Shown here: positions 17,248 through 25,940 of the stretch, piece after piece
Layout: every line of letters starts with the position of its first letter
How positions within the stretch are numbered: the first letter of the stretch is position 1
Assembly: GCF_000698145.1 (NCBI RefSeq)
Contig: NZ_BAXB01000011.1
Coordinates: 62,001-126,000, forward strand
Direction of reading: 5' to 3'
DNA length: 64,000 nucleotides
From: Geomicrobium sp. JCM 19039
GTDB lineage: Bacteria; Bacillota; Bacilli; Bacillales; Marinococcaceae
Notes under the pieces: model-generated
Seen by the model: only the letters and a program-made list of their open reading frames with translations
The model's database searches: none
What the model was told of the DNA's origin: nothing
Program-made: the position numbers and the translations under genes

Positions 17248-17795
17248 ATGAAAAAATGGATGACGATTTCAGCTGTTGCGATAGCCGCCATCATTATCGT
17301 AAGTATCGTCTATGAAAATGTATCCTCTCCACCCGTTGGTGTCAACCACGGAATGGCAGCCCCAGAGTTTTCTCTAGAGCTTGCCGACGGTGACGGAGAA
17401 GAAATGAGTCTATCGGACCAACAAGGGAATCTAGTAATTCTTAATTTATGGGCATCATGGTGTGAGCCGTGTGTGGATGAGCTACCTTTACTGAGTGACT
17501 TGCACGAAACGTATAAAGATGAAGGCGTCGTAGTACTCGCCAACAATCTCACAACTCGTGAACGACAAATCGAAAATGCCTTTGAATTTTTGCAGGAACA
17601 CCCAGTGGAAATGCCTGTACTTATGGATTATGATGGTGATTTTCTTGACATGTATCCACTGCAAGGGCTGCCGACCACTTATGTGATTGATGAAGATGGC
17701 ATTATCGCTGACATTATTGTAGGTGAAGTTGATGAGCAAATCATTGAAGCGAGGGTTATGCTCATATCGAAGAGAAAATGGCAGCCGATGCTTAG
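17248..17795 (+). CDS. ResA/TlpA-like membrane-anchored thiol-disulfide oxidoreductase (frameshift near the end)
   Basis: An N-terminal anchor (about 5-24) is followed by a thioredoxin fold with WASWCEPC (active-site Cys pair CEPC, about residue 72-75) and the cis-proline motif GLPTTYVID. It probably acts outside the membrane, reducing apocytochrome or other disulfides. The raw frame runs to 17820, but loss of one base near 17750 explains the tail: restoring it gives a C-terminus GYAHIEEKMAADA and a stop at 17793-17795, abutting the convergent mciZ. The cytochrome-maturation locus at 40-45 kb lacks its usual resA, so this could be the functional counterpart; that is inference. Confidence 0.8.
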
Positions 17796-17939
17796 TTATT
17801 GTTTTTTCGTCGGTGACTGAGTAGCTTCGCACCATTCTTGCACAGTCCGGTAATGTTTTTGGTATTTTTTCAACTGATAGAGCACTTGCCAGCTCTTTCC
17901 TTGGATGATCACTTGCTTAGGTTGTACGTACACTTTCAT
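17796..17939 (-). CDS. mciZ: MciZ, sporulation inhibitor of FtsZ
   Basis: A 47-residue peptide starting MKVYVQPKQV at ATG 17939, after the strong RBS AAGGGGG. It matches the B. subtilis MciZ pattern (MKV, PK.V...GK.W, LK.Y, then V..W near the end) and sits next to nudF as in that species. B. subtilis MciZ is 40 residues; this one has a longer polar tail (QSPTKKQ). MciZ is made in the mother cell and caps FtsZ filaments to prevent a further Z-ring. A sigma-E promoter is visible upstream. Too short for routine gene finders. Confidence 0.85.
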   Translation of the reverse strand: MKVYVQPKQVIIQGKSWQVLYQLKKYQKHYRTVQEWCEATQSPTKKQ

Positions 17940-17971
17940 CACAAGACCCCCTTGCTCGATTAGTCCTATCA

Positions 17972-18000
17972 GTTTTATGCAGGTGAGAGAAGGAATATAC
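17972..18000 (-). promoter_or_regulatory. Sigma-E-type promoter of mciZ
   Basis: On the minus strand GTATATT (-35, 17994-18000), 14 bases, then CATAAAAC (-10, 17972-17979). This is close to the sigma-E consensus (KMATATT, CATACANT). Confidence 0.65.
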
Positions 18001-18022
18001 GTTAACGTTGGAGGATGACGAG

Positions 18023-18574
18023 ATGACAAACAATGAAGAAACGATCACGAAGAAAACGGTATTTGATGGGAAAATCATTCGATTAGAAGTTCATGACGTA
18101 CAATTACCCGAAGGCAAGAATGGAGTGAGAGAGGTCGTCAAGCATCCAGGTGCTGTCGCCGTAATTGCTGTCACCGATGACGAGCGGGTGCCTCTCGTGC
18201 GCCAATACCGCAAAGCGCCTGAAGAGTCGTTACTAGAAATACCCGCTGGGAAATGTGAACCAGGTGAACAACCCATCCAGACAGCAGAACGAGAATTGCT
18301 AGAAGAAACAGGATGGCAGGCAGGCTCGCTAACGGAAATTGGCGGCTTTTACACATCGCCTGGTTTTGCTGATGAATTTATTACCGTATTTCTTGCCGAA
18401 AACCTCCAACAAAAAGAGCAGGCTCTTGATGAAGATGAATACGTTACCGTTGAAATGTGGTCACTGAATCAAGCTCTGGGCGAGGCAATGGAAGGGAAGT
18501 TCCGGGATGCCAAAACCGCGTATAGTTTGCTCTATCTAGCAGCGAACAAACACTCTATTATTTCTTCGTCATAA
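18023..18574 (+). CDS. nudF: ADP-ribose pyrophosphatase NudF
   Basis: A 183-residue Nudix hydrolase that splits ADP-ribose into AMP and ribose 5-phosphate. The Nudix box is visible: G..EPGE then AERELLEETG (about residues 75-97). ATG 18023 lies 8 bases after GGAGG; an upstream TTG at 18008 would include that site. It is divergent from mciZ; its promoter must lie within the same 83-base interval as the mciZ sigma-E promoter. Confidence 0.93.
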   Translation: MTNNEETITKKTVFDGKIIRLEVHDVQLPEGKNGVREVVKHPGAVAVIAVTDDERVPLVRQYRKAPEESLLEIPAGKCEPGEQPIQTAERELLEETGWQAGSLTEIGGFYTSPGFADEFITVFLAENLQQKEQALDEDEYVTVEMWSLNQALGEAMEGKFRDAKTAYSLLYLAANKHSIISSS

Positions 18575-18597
18575 ATCTATGAACCTTCTCATACGTT
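18569..18597 (+). promoter_or_regulatory. Sigma-E-type promoter of spoIIM
   Basis: TCATAAA (18569-18575), 14 bases, then CATACGTT (18590-18597), matching sigma-E boxes at 5 of 7 and about 7 of 8 positions. It begins inside the end of nudF. spoIIM is sigma-E dependent in B. subtilis. Confidence 0.6.
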
Positions 18598-18626
18598 CTA
18601 GTAACGGGTAGAGGAGGTTTTTTATT

Positions 18627-19274
18627 ATGAAGTTGAAGCCATTTGTTGAAAGGCAAATCCATATTCATATTTCCGAATATCGATCATTATACGTGTTTTC
18701 AGCTGTTCTATTTTTTATGGGCATTATCTTCGGTGCAATCGTCGTGAACAGTTTGAGTCTATCCCAAAAAGAAGATTTGTTCATTTACTTGCAGCAATTT
18801 TTTGGACAAGTTGGAGATGGTCAGCTTACCGCTGATGGTGATTTGTTTTGGGAGAGTTTTGTTCATTACATTAAATACATCGGACTCATGTTCGTTCTTG
18901 GGTTGTCGGTCATTGGTTCACCGCTCATCTTGCTTCTATTATTCTTAAAAGGAATTGCGATTGGGTTTACGGTCGGTTTTCTCGTGAATCAAATGGGAAT
19001 CGAGGGATTTGTGCTTTCCCTTGTCACCGTATTACCCCAAAATATATTGCTCGTGCCAATCATTATGATCTCTGCTGTTTTATCAGTGGCATTCTCATTG
19101 AGGTTGATCCGCCAACAGTTTATTAAGACGATTCGCCCTGAGCCAATCTTCCCGCATTTTGTAAGGATATGTATGTTCATGGTTGTTGCGATCGTTGTCA
19201 TTGTTGGGGCTGCAGCAATTGAAGCGTTTGTGTCACCGTCGTTGCTCTCTTATGTGACCGAACAACTCCTTTGA
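18627..19274 (+). CDS. spoIIM: Stage II sporulation protein M
   Basis: A 215-residue integral membrane protein with several hydrophobic helices and the SpoIIM features VLPQNILLVPIIM and an N-terminal FVERQIHIHISEYRS. With SpoIID and SpoIIP it forms the mother-cell complex that thins septal peptidoglycan and drives engulfment. RBS GAGGAGG precedes ATG 18627. It lies between nudF and fur as in B. subtilis. Confidence 0.93.
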   Translation: MKLKPFVERQIHIHISEYRSLYVFSAVLFFMGIIFGAIVVNSLSLSQKEDLFIYLQQFFGQVGDGQLTADGDLFWESFVHYIKYIGLMFVLGLSVIGSPLILLLLFLKGIAIGFTVGFLVNQMGIEGFVLSLVTVLPQNILLVPIIMISAVLSVAFSLRLIRQQFIKTIRPEPIFPHFVRICMFMVVAIVVIVGAAAIEAFVSPSLLSYVTEQLL

Positions 19275-19286
19275 ATAACTATTAAA

Positions 19287-19301
19287 TTATAATGATTACA
19301 A
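19287..19301 (+). promoter_or_regulatory. PerR-box-like site upstream of fur
   Basis: TTATAATGATTACAA differs from the PerR consensus TTATAATnATTATAA at one position. PerR controls fur in B. subtilis. Confidence 0.6.
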
Positions 19302-19309
19302 TTTGAAAA

Positions 19310-19324
19310 CGATAATGATTATCG
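19310..19324 (+). promoter_or_regulatory. Fur-box-like 7-1-7 inverted repeat
   Basis: CGATAATGATTATCG is a perfect 7-1-7 inverted repeat, close to TGATAATnATTATCA. It lies just upstream of the fur -35 box and suggests autoregulation. Confidence 0.65.
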
Positions 19325-19331
19325 ATTAGTG

Positions 19332-19360
19332 TTGACAGTGTTATTTTGAATCATTATAAT
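19332..19360 (+). promoter_or_regulatory. Consensus promoter of fur, -10 overlapped by a second PerR-like box
   Basis: TTGACA (19332-19337), exactly 17 bases, then TATAAT (19355-19360): a perfect sigma-A promoter. TTTGAATCATTATAA (19345-19359) overlaps the -10 and matches the PerR consensus at 13 of 15 positions, so bound PerR would block it. Confidence 0.8.
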
Positions 19361-19386
19361 AACGATAGACATCAAGGGGGGAGATT

Positions 19387-19875
19387 ATGGCTGTAGAAGA
19401 GCGTATGACCTTTATAAAGAAGCAGTTGCATTCTCAAAGTTATAAGCTGACACCCCAGCGGGAAGCAACTGTTGAAGTTCTTCTTGAGAATGAAGAAGAC
19501 CATTTAAGTGCTGAAGATGTTTACTTACTCGTCAAAGATAAAGCCCCAGAAATTGGCCTTGCAACCGTGTACAGAACGTTAGAGCTTTTGAATGAACTTG
19601 AGATTGTTGATAAGATTAATTTTGGTGATGGTGTGTCCCGCTACGATTTGCGAAAAGAAGGGGCTGACCATTCGCATCACCATCTCGTCTGCATTCAGTG
19701 CGGCGACGTTTCAGAGATTGAAGAAGACTTGCTTGCAGAAGTAGAGACGAAGGTCGAACGAGAATGGAACTTCAAAATAAAAGATCATCGATTGACCTTT
19801 CATGGGGTGTGCAATGCTTGCCAGACAAAAGCTGCTGAGCAATCACATCAAAAAGAGACCGTCGGTCAAGAGTAA
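19387..19875 (+). CDS. fur: Ferric uptake regulator Fur
   Basis: A 162-residue winged-helix metalloregulator. The DNA-binding domain shows KLTPQREA and GLATVYRTLELL. The metal region has HSHHHLVCIQCG and CNAC, the paired Cys-x-x-Cys of the structural zinc site. With iron it represses siderophore and iron-uptake genes. Strong RBS AAGGGGGG before ATG 19387. The upstream PerR- and Fur-type boxes imply control by peroxide stress and iron. The C-terminal tail is about a dozen residues of polar sequence. Confidence 0.95.
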   Translation: MAVEERMTFIKKQLHSQSYKLTPQREATVEVLLENEEDHLSAEDVYLLVKDKAPEIGLATVYRTLELLNELEIVDKINFGDGVSRYDLRKEGADHSHHHLVCIQCGDVSEIEEDLLAEVETKVEREWNFKIKDHRLTFHGVCNACQTKAAEQSHQKETVGQE

Positions 19876-19910
19876 ACCTTATCCGGATCCAGCTCCGGAT
19901 AAGGTTTTTT
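19875..19910 (+). terminator. Terminator of fur
   Basis: A 13-bp stem AACCTTATCCGGA / TCCGGATAAGGTT followed by TTTTTT. Confidence 0.93.
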
Positions 19911-19992
19911 GTCGTCTTCAAACGTATATTTCGGACGGTTTTGGGCATAAGATGGTACGAGTCCGAATGTTTACTAATAGGAGGCAACGGCG

Positions 19993-20219
19993 ATGTTTTT
20001 ACGACTAGAGCTGTTTGGAATGGCCTGAAAATTTTAATTGTTTTTGTGGCATGCACAGCCATGTTTTACTATGGTATCCTGTTTGTAATGGCAGAATACC
20101 AAGGCGATCATCGATTTGATGAGCCTGAAGGAAATGCAATTAAAGTGTTTGAAAGTGATGTGAGTCAACAGCCTACTTTTCAAGAGAGGTTGTGGCATTT
20201 CTGGCAGCGAGGTGAATAA
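19993..20219 (+). CDS. yqzK: YqzK/DUF4227 small membrane protein (apparent frameshift)
   Basis: One membrane helix (KILIVFVACTAMFYYGILF) is followed by EYQ..HR.DEPEG.A+KV, the conserved YqzK/DUF4227 motif. The main frame has no usable start after the RBS AGGAGG; ATG 19993 is spaced correctly but reads MFLRLELF in the neighbouring frame. A one-base loss near 20012-20020 would join them into about 76 residues. It sits between fur and xerD as in B. subtilis and abuts xerD. Function unknown. Confidence 0.75.
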
Positions 20220-21131
20220 ATGGCTGAGCAGGCGTTGCTGAACGATCCGATTGAAGATTTTTTACACTATTGCATTGTTGAACGCAGGTTAGCTGACAAT
20301 ACGATAGCAGCATATCGGCGGGATTTGCTTCTTTACGCGCAACATATGAAAGCGGAGTACCATTTTACGCACTGGAATGATGTGCAGCGCACTCATATTT
20401 TAGATTTTTTTTATTCACTTAAAAATGATGGAAGAACGACGTCTTCCCTCGCTCGGGTGTTGTCGTCGGTTCGGGCATTCCACCAGTTTTTACTTCGAGA
20501 CCATGTGACAGATCATGATCCATCAGATTTAGTGGAGACACCAAAAGCAGGGAGGAAACTGCCTGTTGTTTTGTCGATCAATGAAATTGAAAAACTCATT
20601 GGAGCAGCCGATGAGTTGAAAAGTCATTTTCAACTCCGTGATGTTGCGATGCTAGAGCTCATGTACGGGACCGGCATTCGCGTAACGGAATTGTGTGAAC
20701 TCAGCTTTAAAGATGTTCATTTGGAGATGGGATTTGTCCGCTGTATTGGAAAAGGAAACAAAGAACGAATCATCCCTCTTGGCAAGCCGGCAAAAGTAGC
20801 GATCGGTACGTATTTGGATAAAGCAAGACCAATGATGACGAAAAACGAGTCGCATGAATATTTGTTTGTTAACCGAGAAGGTAAACGGTTGAGTCGGCAA
20901 GGGTTTTGGAAGATCTTGAAAAAAACTGTACAACTGGCGGGCATATCAAAAGAAGTGACACCGCACACGTTACGGCATTCTTTTGCTACACACTTAATTG
21001 AAAACGGTGCCGATTTGCGCGTTGTTCAAGAAATGCTAGGGCATGCGGACATTACAACAACGCAAATCTATACGCACGTATCGAAAAAACATTTACGCCA
21101 AGTGTATGTGGATCATCATCCACGAGCGTAG
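20220..21131 (+). CDS. xerD: Tyrosine recombinase XerD
   Basis: A 303-residue site-specific recombinase that, with XerC-type partners, resolves chromosome dimers at dif. The N-terminal SAM-like domain is followed by the catalytic domain with Arg in GTGIRVTEL (about 150), Lys in GKGNKER, HTLRHSF (about 248), the LGH box and nucleophile Tyr in IYTHV. ATG 20220 follows the yqzK stop directly. Locus and length match B. subtilis ripX/xerD. Confidence 0.94.
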   Translation: MAEQALLNDPIEDFLHYCIVERRLADNTIAAYRRDLLLYAQHMKAEYHFTHWNDVQRTHILDFFYSLKNDGRTTSSLARVLSSVRAFHQFLLRDHVTDHDPSDLVETPKAGRKLPVVLSINEIEKLIGAADELKSHFQLRDVAMLELMYGTGIRVTELCELSFKDVHLEMGFVRCIGKGNKERIIPLGKPAKVAIGTYLDKARPMMTKNESHEYLFVNREGKRLSRQGFWKILKKTVQLAGISKEVTPHTLRHSFATHLIENGADLRVVQEMLGHADITTTQIYTHVSKKHLRQVYVDHHPRA

Positions 21132-21154
21132 ATTGAACAGAGAGGAAGATTTTT

Positions 21155-22353
21155 GTGAGTGAACGTAAATACAACCGAGTCTTTTTAGTCGTGATGGATT
21201 CTCTTGGCATTGGAAATGCACCCGATGCTTTAGAATACGGAGATGAGGGATCGGACACGCTCGGCTCCATTGCACGTGCTGTTGGAGGTCTTCGTATCCC
21301 GAATTTAAACCAGCTCGGGCTCGGTCACTTAAAAGATGGCCCTGGCTTGGAGCAAGTAGAAACTCCGCTTGGAGATTTTGGCAAAATGAATGAGCTATCC
21401 AAAAGCAAAGATACAATGACAGGACATTGGGAGCTTATGGGTCTGTTTGTGGACAAGCCATTTCGAACGTTTGAGAACGGATTCCCCGATGCCCTCATTT
21501 CCCAATTAGAAGAAGAAACGGGCAGGAAAATTATCGGCAATTGTGTTGCGTCAGGAACGGAGATTATTAAAGAACTTGGTGCTGAACATGTCGACACAGG
21601 AGCCTTATCGTTTATACATCCGCGGATTCGGTATTACAAATTGCAGCTCACGAAGAAGTCGTTCCACTAGAAGAGTTGTATGAGATCTGCGAAAAAGCAC
21701 GCAAGCTCACACTTGATGAACCGTACATGCTCGGTCGTATTATTGCACGTCCGTTCATTGGTGAAAAAGGGGCATTTGAAAGAACGGCGAACCGCCATGA
21801 TTATGCATTGAAGCCGTTTCAACCGACCGCTTTGAATGCGCTTGAAGAAGGCGGATTTACATCACAAGCGATCGGAAAGATTGATGATATTTTTGATGGA
21901 GAAGGCATTAACGATCGGATGAGAACGTCGTCAAATATGGATGGTATGGATAAGTTAATCGAAGCAACGAAACAATCGTTTACGGGATTATCATTTTTAA
22001 ACCTTGTCGATTTTGACGCGTTATTTGGGCATCGAAGAGATCCGCACGGATATGGAAAGGCGATTGAAGAGTTTGATGAGCGGCTGCCTGAACTGTTTGA
22101 GAGCTTAAATGCCGACGACTTACTCATGATTACAGCTGATCACGGGAATGACCCCACGTACCGAGGCACTGATCACACGAGAGAACAAGTGCCGTTGCTC
22201 GTTTACCAAAAAGGACAGCACAAGTCAGTCAATTTAGGCACAAGAGATACATTTGCCGATGTTGGTGCGACAATTGCGCATAATTTTGGTGTGAAGATGC
22301 CTGAGTATGGGACGAGCTTTTTGGACTTGTTAGGAGGGAATCAACCGTCATGA
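21155..22353 (+). CDS. deoB: Phosphopentomutase DeoB/Drm (frameshift)
   Basis: Interconverts ribose 1- and 5-phosphate (and deoxyribose forms), linking nucleoside phosphorolysis to sugar metabolism. Alkaline-phosphatase-fold motifs are visible: [16 protein letters not shown] with the metal-binding Asp at the start, [17 protein letters not shown], and [18 protein letters not shown] near the C-terminus. GTG 21155 is the start (RBS AGAGGAAG). The frame breaks at about 21603, where GCCCTT appears to have lost a C; repair gives [13 protein letters not shown]. The stop overlaps the punA start by four bases. Confidence 0.92.
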
Positions 22354-23158
22354 AGACGACTGCAAAAACGATTGAATACATGAGATCAAAAACCGATGTT
22401 GTACCAGAAATTGCCATCATTCTCGGATCAGCCTTGGTGATTTAGGTGACAAGATCGAAGCAGATACAATCATTCCTTACGAAGAATTAGACGGGTTTCC
22501 ACGCTCTACGGTGTCTGGTCATGCCGGAAGGTTTGTTATCGGTTCACTAGAAGGAAAGTCAGTTATAGCGATGCAAGGGCGGTTTCATTTTTATGAAGGT
22601 TATCCGATGAGTGATGTCGTATTGCCTGTTCAAGTGATGGCAGACCTTGGTGCGAAGACGTTAATTGTGAGCAATGCGGCTGGTGGTGTAAATACTAATT
22701 TTTCACCCGGAGACTTGATGCTTATTGATGATCATATTAACCATATGCACAGTCATCCACTGATTGGGCCAAATGATGATACAATTGGACCGCGCTTTCC
22801 TGATATGTCTACAGCATACGACCGGGCGTATAAACAACTCGCCAAACAAGAAGCCGAAAAACTGGGACTACAACTAAAAGAAGGCGTGTACGTTGGAACG
22901 ACGGGTCCGACGTACGAGACGCCAGCTGAAGTTCGGATGTTTCGTACCCTTGGTGCAGACGCTGTTGGCATGAGCACTGTACCCGAAGTGATTGTTGCTG
23001 TGCATCGAAACATGCGTGTGCTTGGCATTTCTTGCATTTCAAATGCAGCAGCTGGCATTTTAGATCAACCGCTTAGCCATGAAGAAGTGATTGAAACGAC
23101 GAACGAAGTCAAAGGGAATTTCTTAACACTTGTACGAGCCATTGTTCGTTCAATATAA
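22350..23158 (+). CDS. punA: Purine nucleoside phosphorylase, PunA/DeoD-II type (frameshift)
   Basis: Trimeric-type phosphorylase splitting guanosine and inosine to base plus ribose 1-phosphate. Motifs are ILGSGLGDLGD (after repair), [24 protein letters not shown] and [12 protein letters not shown], with the substrate-binding SNAAAGI near the end. It starts at ATG 22350, coupled to deoB. The frame is lost at about 22431 where one G appears missing from GGCC. Forms a nucleoside-salvage operon with deoB and pdp. Confidence 0.92.
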
Positions 23159-23182
23159 ATTATAAGTACAGGAGTGATCGTC

Positions 23183-24481
23183 GTGAGAATGGTAGATTTT
23201 ATTGCACAAAAGCGAGACGGTGGAGCGCACACTGATGAAGAGATCAAACAATTTATTCGTGAATACACAACGGACATCATCCCGGATTATCAAGCATCGG
23301 CTTGGGCGATGAGCGTGTATTTTCAAGGCATGACGAAAAGCGAAAGTGCTGCACTAACGATGGCAATGGCAGACTCTGGTGACAAACTAGACCTCTCCAA
23401 TATCGAAGGGAAAAAAGTAGACAAGCATTCTACAGGCGGAGTAGGCGATAAAACGACGTTCATTTTATCGCCACTTGTTGCTGCTGCAGGTGTGCCGGTT
23501 GCAAAAATGTCAGGACGGGGCTTAGGGCACACCGGCGGTACAATTGATAAACTTGAAGCGTTCCCTGGATTCCAAACAGAAATGCAAGTCGAAGACTTTA
23601 TTGATACAGTGAATAACCATAAACTTGCTCTCGTAGGTCAAACAGGGAACTTGACGCCTGCAGATAAGAAATTATACGCCCTTCGAGATGTGACAGCGAC
23701 GGTCAATGCAATGCCACTCATTGCAAGTTCTGTTATGAGCAAAAAAATTGCAGCGGGTGCTGACGGTATCGTTTTGGATGTAAAAGTCGGTAGCGGCGCA
23801 TTTATGAGTGATATTGAAGCTGCAAGAGAACTTGCTTCTACGATGGTCGATATCGGGAATGAACTCGGCCGGGAGACGGTTGCGGTATTGTCAGATATGG
23901 ACCAGCCGTTAGGTGAGATGGTCGGCAACTCATTAGAAGTGAAAGAGGCCATTGACGTATTAAAAGGTGGAGGACCTCAGGATGTGAGGGAGTTGAGCAT
24001 TCGTTTGGCCGCTCATATGCTCGTTCTCGCTGATCGGGTGAAAGATGTAGAGGAAGGAGAAGCGCTTGCAAAAGATCTCATTCACTCTGGAAAAGCGTTA
24101 CAAGCATTCAAAGAGTTTGTTGTCCGTCAAGGAGGTCAAGGTGAACTCGTTGACCAACCAGAAGACTTCTTAACTGCAAAACACGTCATTGAAGTTGTTG
24201 CACAGTCGAGCGGTTATGTAAAACAAATGAATGCAGCAAAAATAGGACAAGCTGCCGGACACCTCGGTGCTGGGAGAATGAAAAAAGATGACCCGATTGA
24301 TCATAGTGTCGGTGTACAAGTAAAGAAAAAGCGTGGCGACTATGTTGAAAAAGGGGAAGCGCTCGTGTACTTGCACAGCAATACAGAAGACGTTGCCACT
24401 GTAAAGGCACTTATTCAAGAAAGCTATGAAATGACAGAGCAACGTGTTGAAGCGAGGCCACTTATTTTAGATGAAATGTAG
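23183..24481 (+). CDS. pdp: Pyrimidine-nucleoside phosphorylase
   Basis: A 432-residue enzyme cleaving uridine and thymidine (homodimer). The glycosyltransferase family 3 signatures KHSTGGVGDKTT (phosphate site), SGRGLGHTGGTIDKLEA, and GADGIVLDVKVGSGAFM are intact. I chose GTG 23183, 8 bases from GGAG; an in-frame GTG at 23174 overlaps the RBS. It is the third gene of the deoB-punA-pdp group and is followed by a terminator. Confidence 0.94.
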   Translation: MRMVDFIAQKRDGGAHTDEEIKQFIREYTTDIIPDYQASAWAMSVYFQGMTKSESAALTMAMADSGDKLDLSNIEGKKVDKHSTGGVGDKTTFILSPLVAAAGVPVAKMSGRGLGHTGGTIDKLEAFPGFQTEMQVEDFIDTVNNHKLALVGQTGNLTPADKKLYALRDVTATVNAMPLIASSVMSKKIAAGADGIVLDVKVGSGAFMSDIEAARELASTMVDIGNELGRETVAVLSDMDQPLGEMVGNSLEVKEAIDVLKGGGPQDVRELSIRLAAHMLVLADRVKDVEEGEALAKDLIHSGKALQAFKEFVVRQGGQGELVDQPEDFLTAKHVIEVVAQSSGYVKQMNAAKIGQAAGHLGAGRMKKDDPIDHSVGVQVKKKRGDYVEKGEALVYLHSNTEDVATVKALIQESYEMTEQRVEARPLILDEM

Positions 24482-24490
24482 AGAACACCG

Positions 24491-24520
24491 ATCCAAGAAG
24501 CTTTTGCTTCTTGGATTTTT
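24491..24520 (+). terminator. Terminator after pdp
   Basis: An 11-bp perfect stem ATCCAAGAAGC / GCTTCTTGGAT with a TTTT loop, followed by TTTTG. Confidence 0.92.
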
Positions 24521-24578
24521 GTTTGTTTAACGTCAAGATAAACCCGTTAATTGAAGTCTATAAAGCTACAAAAGATGT

Positions 24579-24608
24579 GTATAGAACGTCTCTTCGTTGG
24601 TGAAACTA
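24579..24608 (+). promoter_or_regulatory. Sigma-F/sigma-G promoter of dacF
   Basis: GTATA (24579-24583), exactly 15 bases, then GGTGAAACTA (24599-24608). This fits the forespore consensus GYATA-N15-GGnnAnAnTR at every fixed position. dacF is sigma-F/G dependent in B. subtilis. Confidence 0.8.
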
Positions 24609-24635
24609 GTAAAAAAAACGGAGGAGCGTAAACAC

Positions 24636-25823
24636 ATGATACGTAAAGGGGCACTATTATTTGTTGCAGTTGTTTTGCTGTTCACAAGTGGCGCAAAACC
24701 AACACTAGCGGTCGAGGAATCTATGATTGATGATGCAAAGTCTGCCATACTCATTGAAGCAGATACTGGAGAAGTTCTAATGGAGAAAAATGCGGACCAA
24801 GCCCTTCCGCCAGCGTCCATGACTAAAATTATGACGATGCTTTTAATTATGGAAGCGATTGACGAAGGCGAACTAGAGTATGAAGATATGGTATCCACTA
24901 GCGAAAAAGCAGCATCCATGGGTGGCTCTCAAGTGTTTTTGGAAGTGGGAGAAGAAATGAGTGTTCGCGATATGCTTAAAGCGATTGCTGTAGCTTCTGG
25001 TAATGATGCATCGGTTGCCATGGCTGAACATTTGGCAGGGACAGAAGAAGATTTTGTAGAGATGATGAATGATAAAGCGAAGGAACTCGACTTAAAAAAT
25101 ACGACGTTTCATAATACGAACGGTTTGCCTTCAAGTGGTCATGAAACGAGTGCATATGATCTAGCGAAAATAGCTCGAGAGCTGTTAAAGCATGAGGAAA
25201 TCACAACGTTTACAAGTATTTATGAAGATTATTTACGGCAAGGCACAGAAGATGAATTTTGGCTCGTAAACACGAATCGACTGATTAAGTTTTATGAAGG
25301 GATGGACGGGTTAAAGACAGGGTATACGAGTGAATCAAAATACGGATTAACCGCAACTGCAAAGCGTGATGATATGCGCTTAATTGCAGTCGTTATGGGC
25401 GCTGAAACCCCACAAGTGCGAAATAACACGATTACCGATTTGATGAATCATGGGTTTAGTAACTATCAAGTAGAATCGCTGTTTGATAAAGGGGCAGCGG
25501 TAACGACTGTTCCTGTTGAGAAAGGCACGAAAAACTCGGTCGTTGGCAAGCTGGATAATAAAATCAGTCTATTGCTGAAGAAGAATCAAGAATCTGAAGA
25601 AGTTGAAGAGCGCATCCAAATGAATGACGTGAAAGCGCCAGTTGCCGAGGGCGAAACGATTGGAGAATTTCAATTAGTTCAAAATGGTGAGCCAGTAGCC
25701 TCTTCCAAAATTGTTGCTGCAGAATCGGTAGATAGTGCGTCTTGGTGGGAATTGTTTAAACGCTCAGCGTTAAAGATCATCGGTGTAAACACAGATGACG
25801 GGGCGATTTCTGACGAATCATGA
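24636..25823 (+). CDS. dacF: D-alanyl-D-alanine carboxypeptidase DacF
   Basis: A 395-residue exported low-molecular-weight penicillin-binding protein that trims the terminal D-Ala of the muropeptide during spore cortex formation. The signal peptide spans about residues 1-25; active-site motifs are SMTK (61-64), SGN (121-123) and KTG (about 227). The C-terminal region fits a PBP5-like beta domain and an amphipathic tail (SWWELFKRSALKIIG). ATG 24636 follows GGAGGAG. In B. subtilis dacF is transcribed in the forespore into the spoIIA operon, and the same layout is seen here. Confidence 0.94.
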   Translation: MIRKGALLFVAVVLLFTSGAKPTLAVEESMIDDAKSAILIEADTGEVLMEKNADQALPPASMTKIMTMLLIMEAIDEGELEYEDMVSTSEKAASMGGSQVFLEVGEEMSVRDMLKAIAVASGNDASVAMAEHLAGTEEDFVEMMNDKAKELDLKNTTFHNTNGLPSSGHETSAYDLAKIARELLKHEEITTFTSIYEDYLRQGTEDEFWLVNTNRLIKFYEGMDGLKTGYTSESKYGLTATAKRDDMRLIAVVMGAETPQVRNNTITDLMNHGFSNYQVESLFDKGAAVTTVPVEKGTKNSVVGKLDNKISLLLKKNQESEEVEERIQMNDVKAPVAEGETIGEFQLVQNGEPVASSKIVAAESVDSASWWELFKRSALKIIGVNTDDGAISDES

Positions 25824-25857
25824 GCAACGGGAGAAGTTTTGCACTGCTTTTGTCAAC
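25811..25857 (+). promoter_or_regulatory. Candidate Spo0A boxes upstream of spoIIAA
   Basis: TGACGAA (25811-25817) fits TGnCGAA, and TTTGTCAAC (25849-25857) matches TTTGTCRAA at 8 of 9 positions, four bases before the sigma-H -35. Spo0A activates spoIIA in B. subtilis. Confidence 0.5.
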
Positions 25858-25860
25858 TGA

Positions 25861-25889
25861 AAAGGAAGTCATAAAGTTACGTTGAATGT
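25861..25889 (+). promoter_or_regulatory. Sigma-H promoter of the spoIIA operon
   Basis: AAAGGAAGT (25861-25869), 11 bases, then GTTGAATGT (25881-25889). This matches RnAGGAWWW-N11-12-RnnGAATWW almost completely and lies upstream of spoIIAA, the known sigma-H target. Confidence 0.8.
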
Positions 25890-25940
25890 TATCATGAGAC
25901 ACAATTGGTCTAGTGCAGTTCAGAGAACGGAGGAGCGGTT

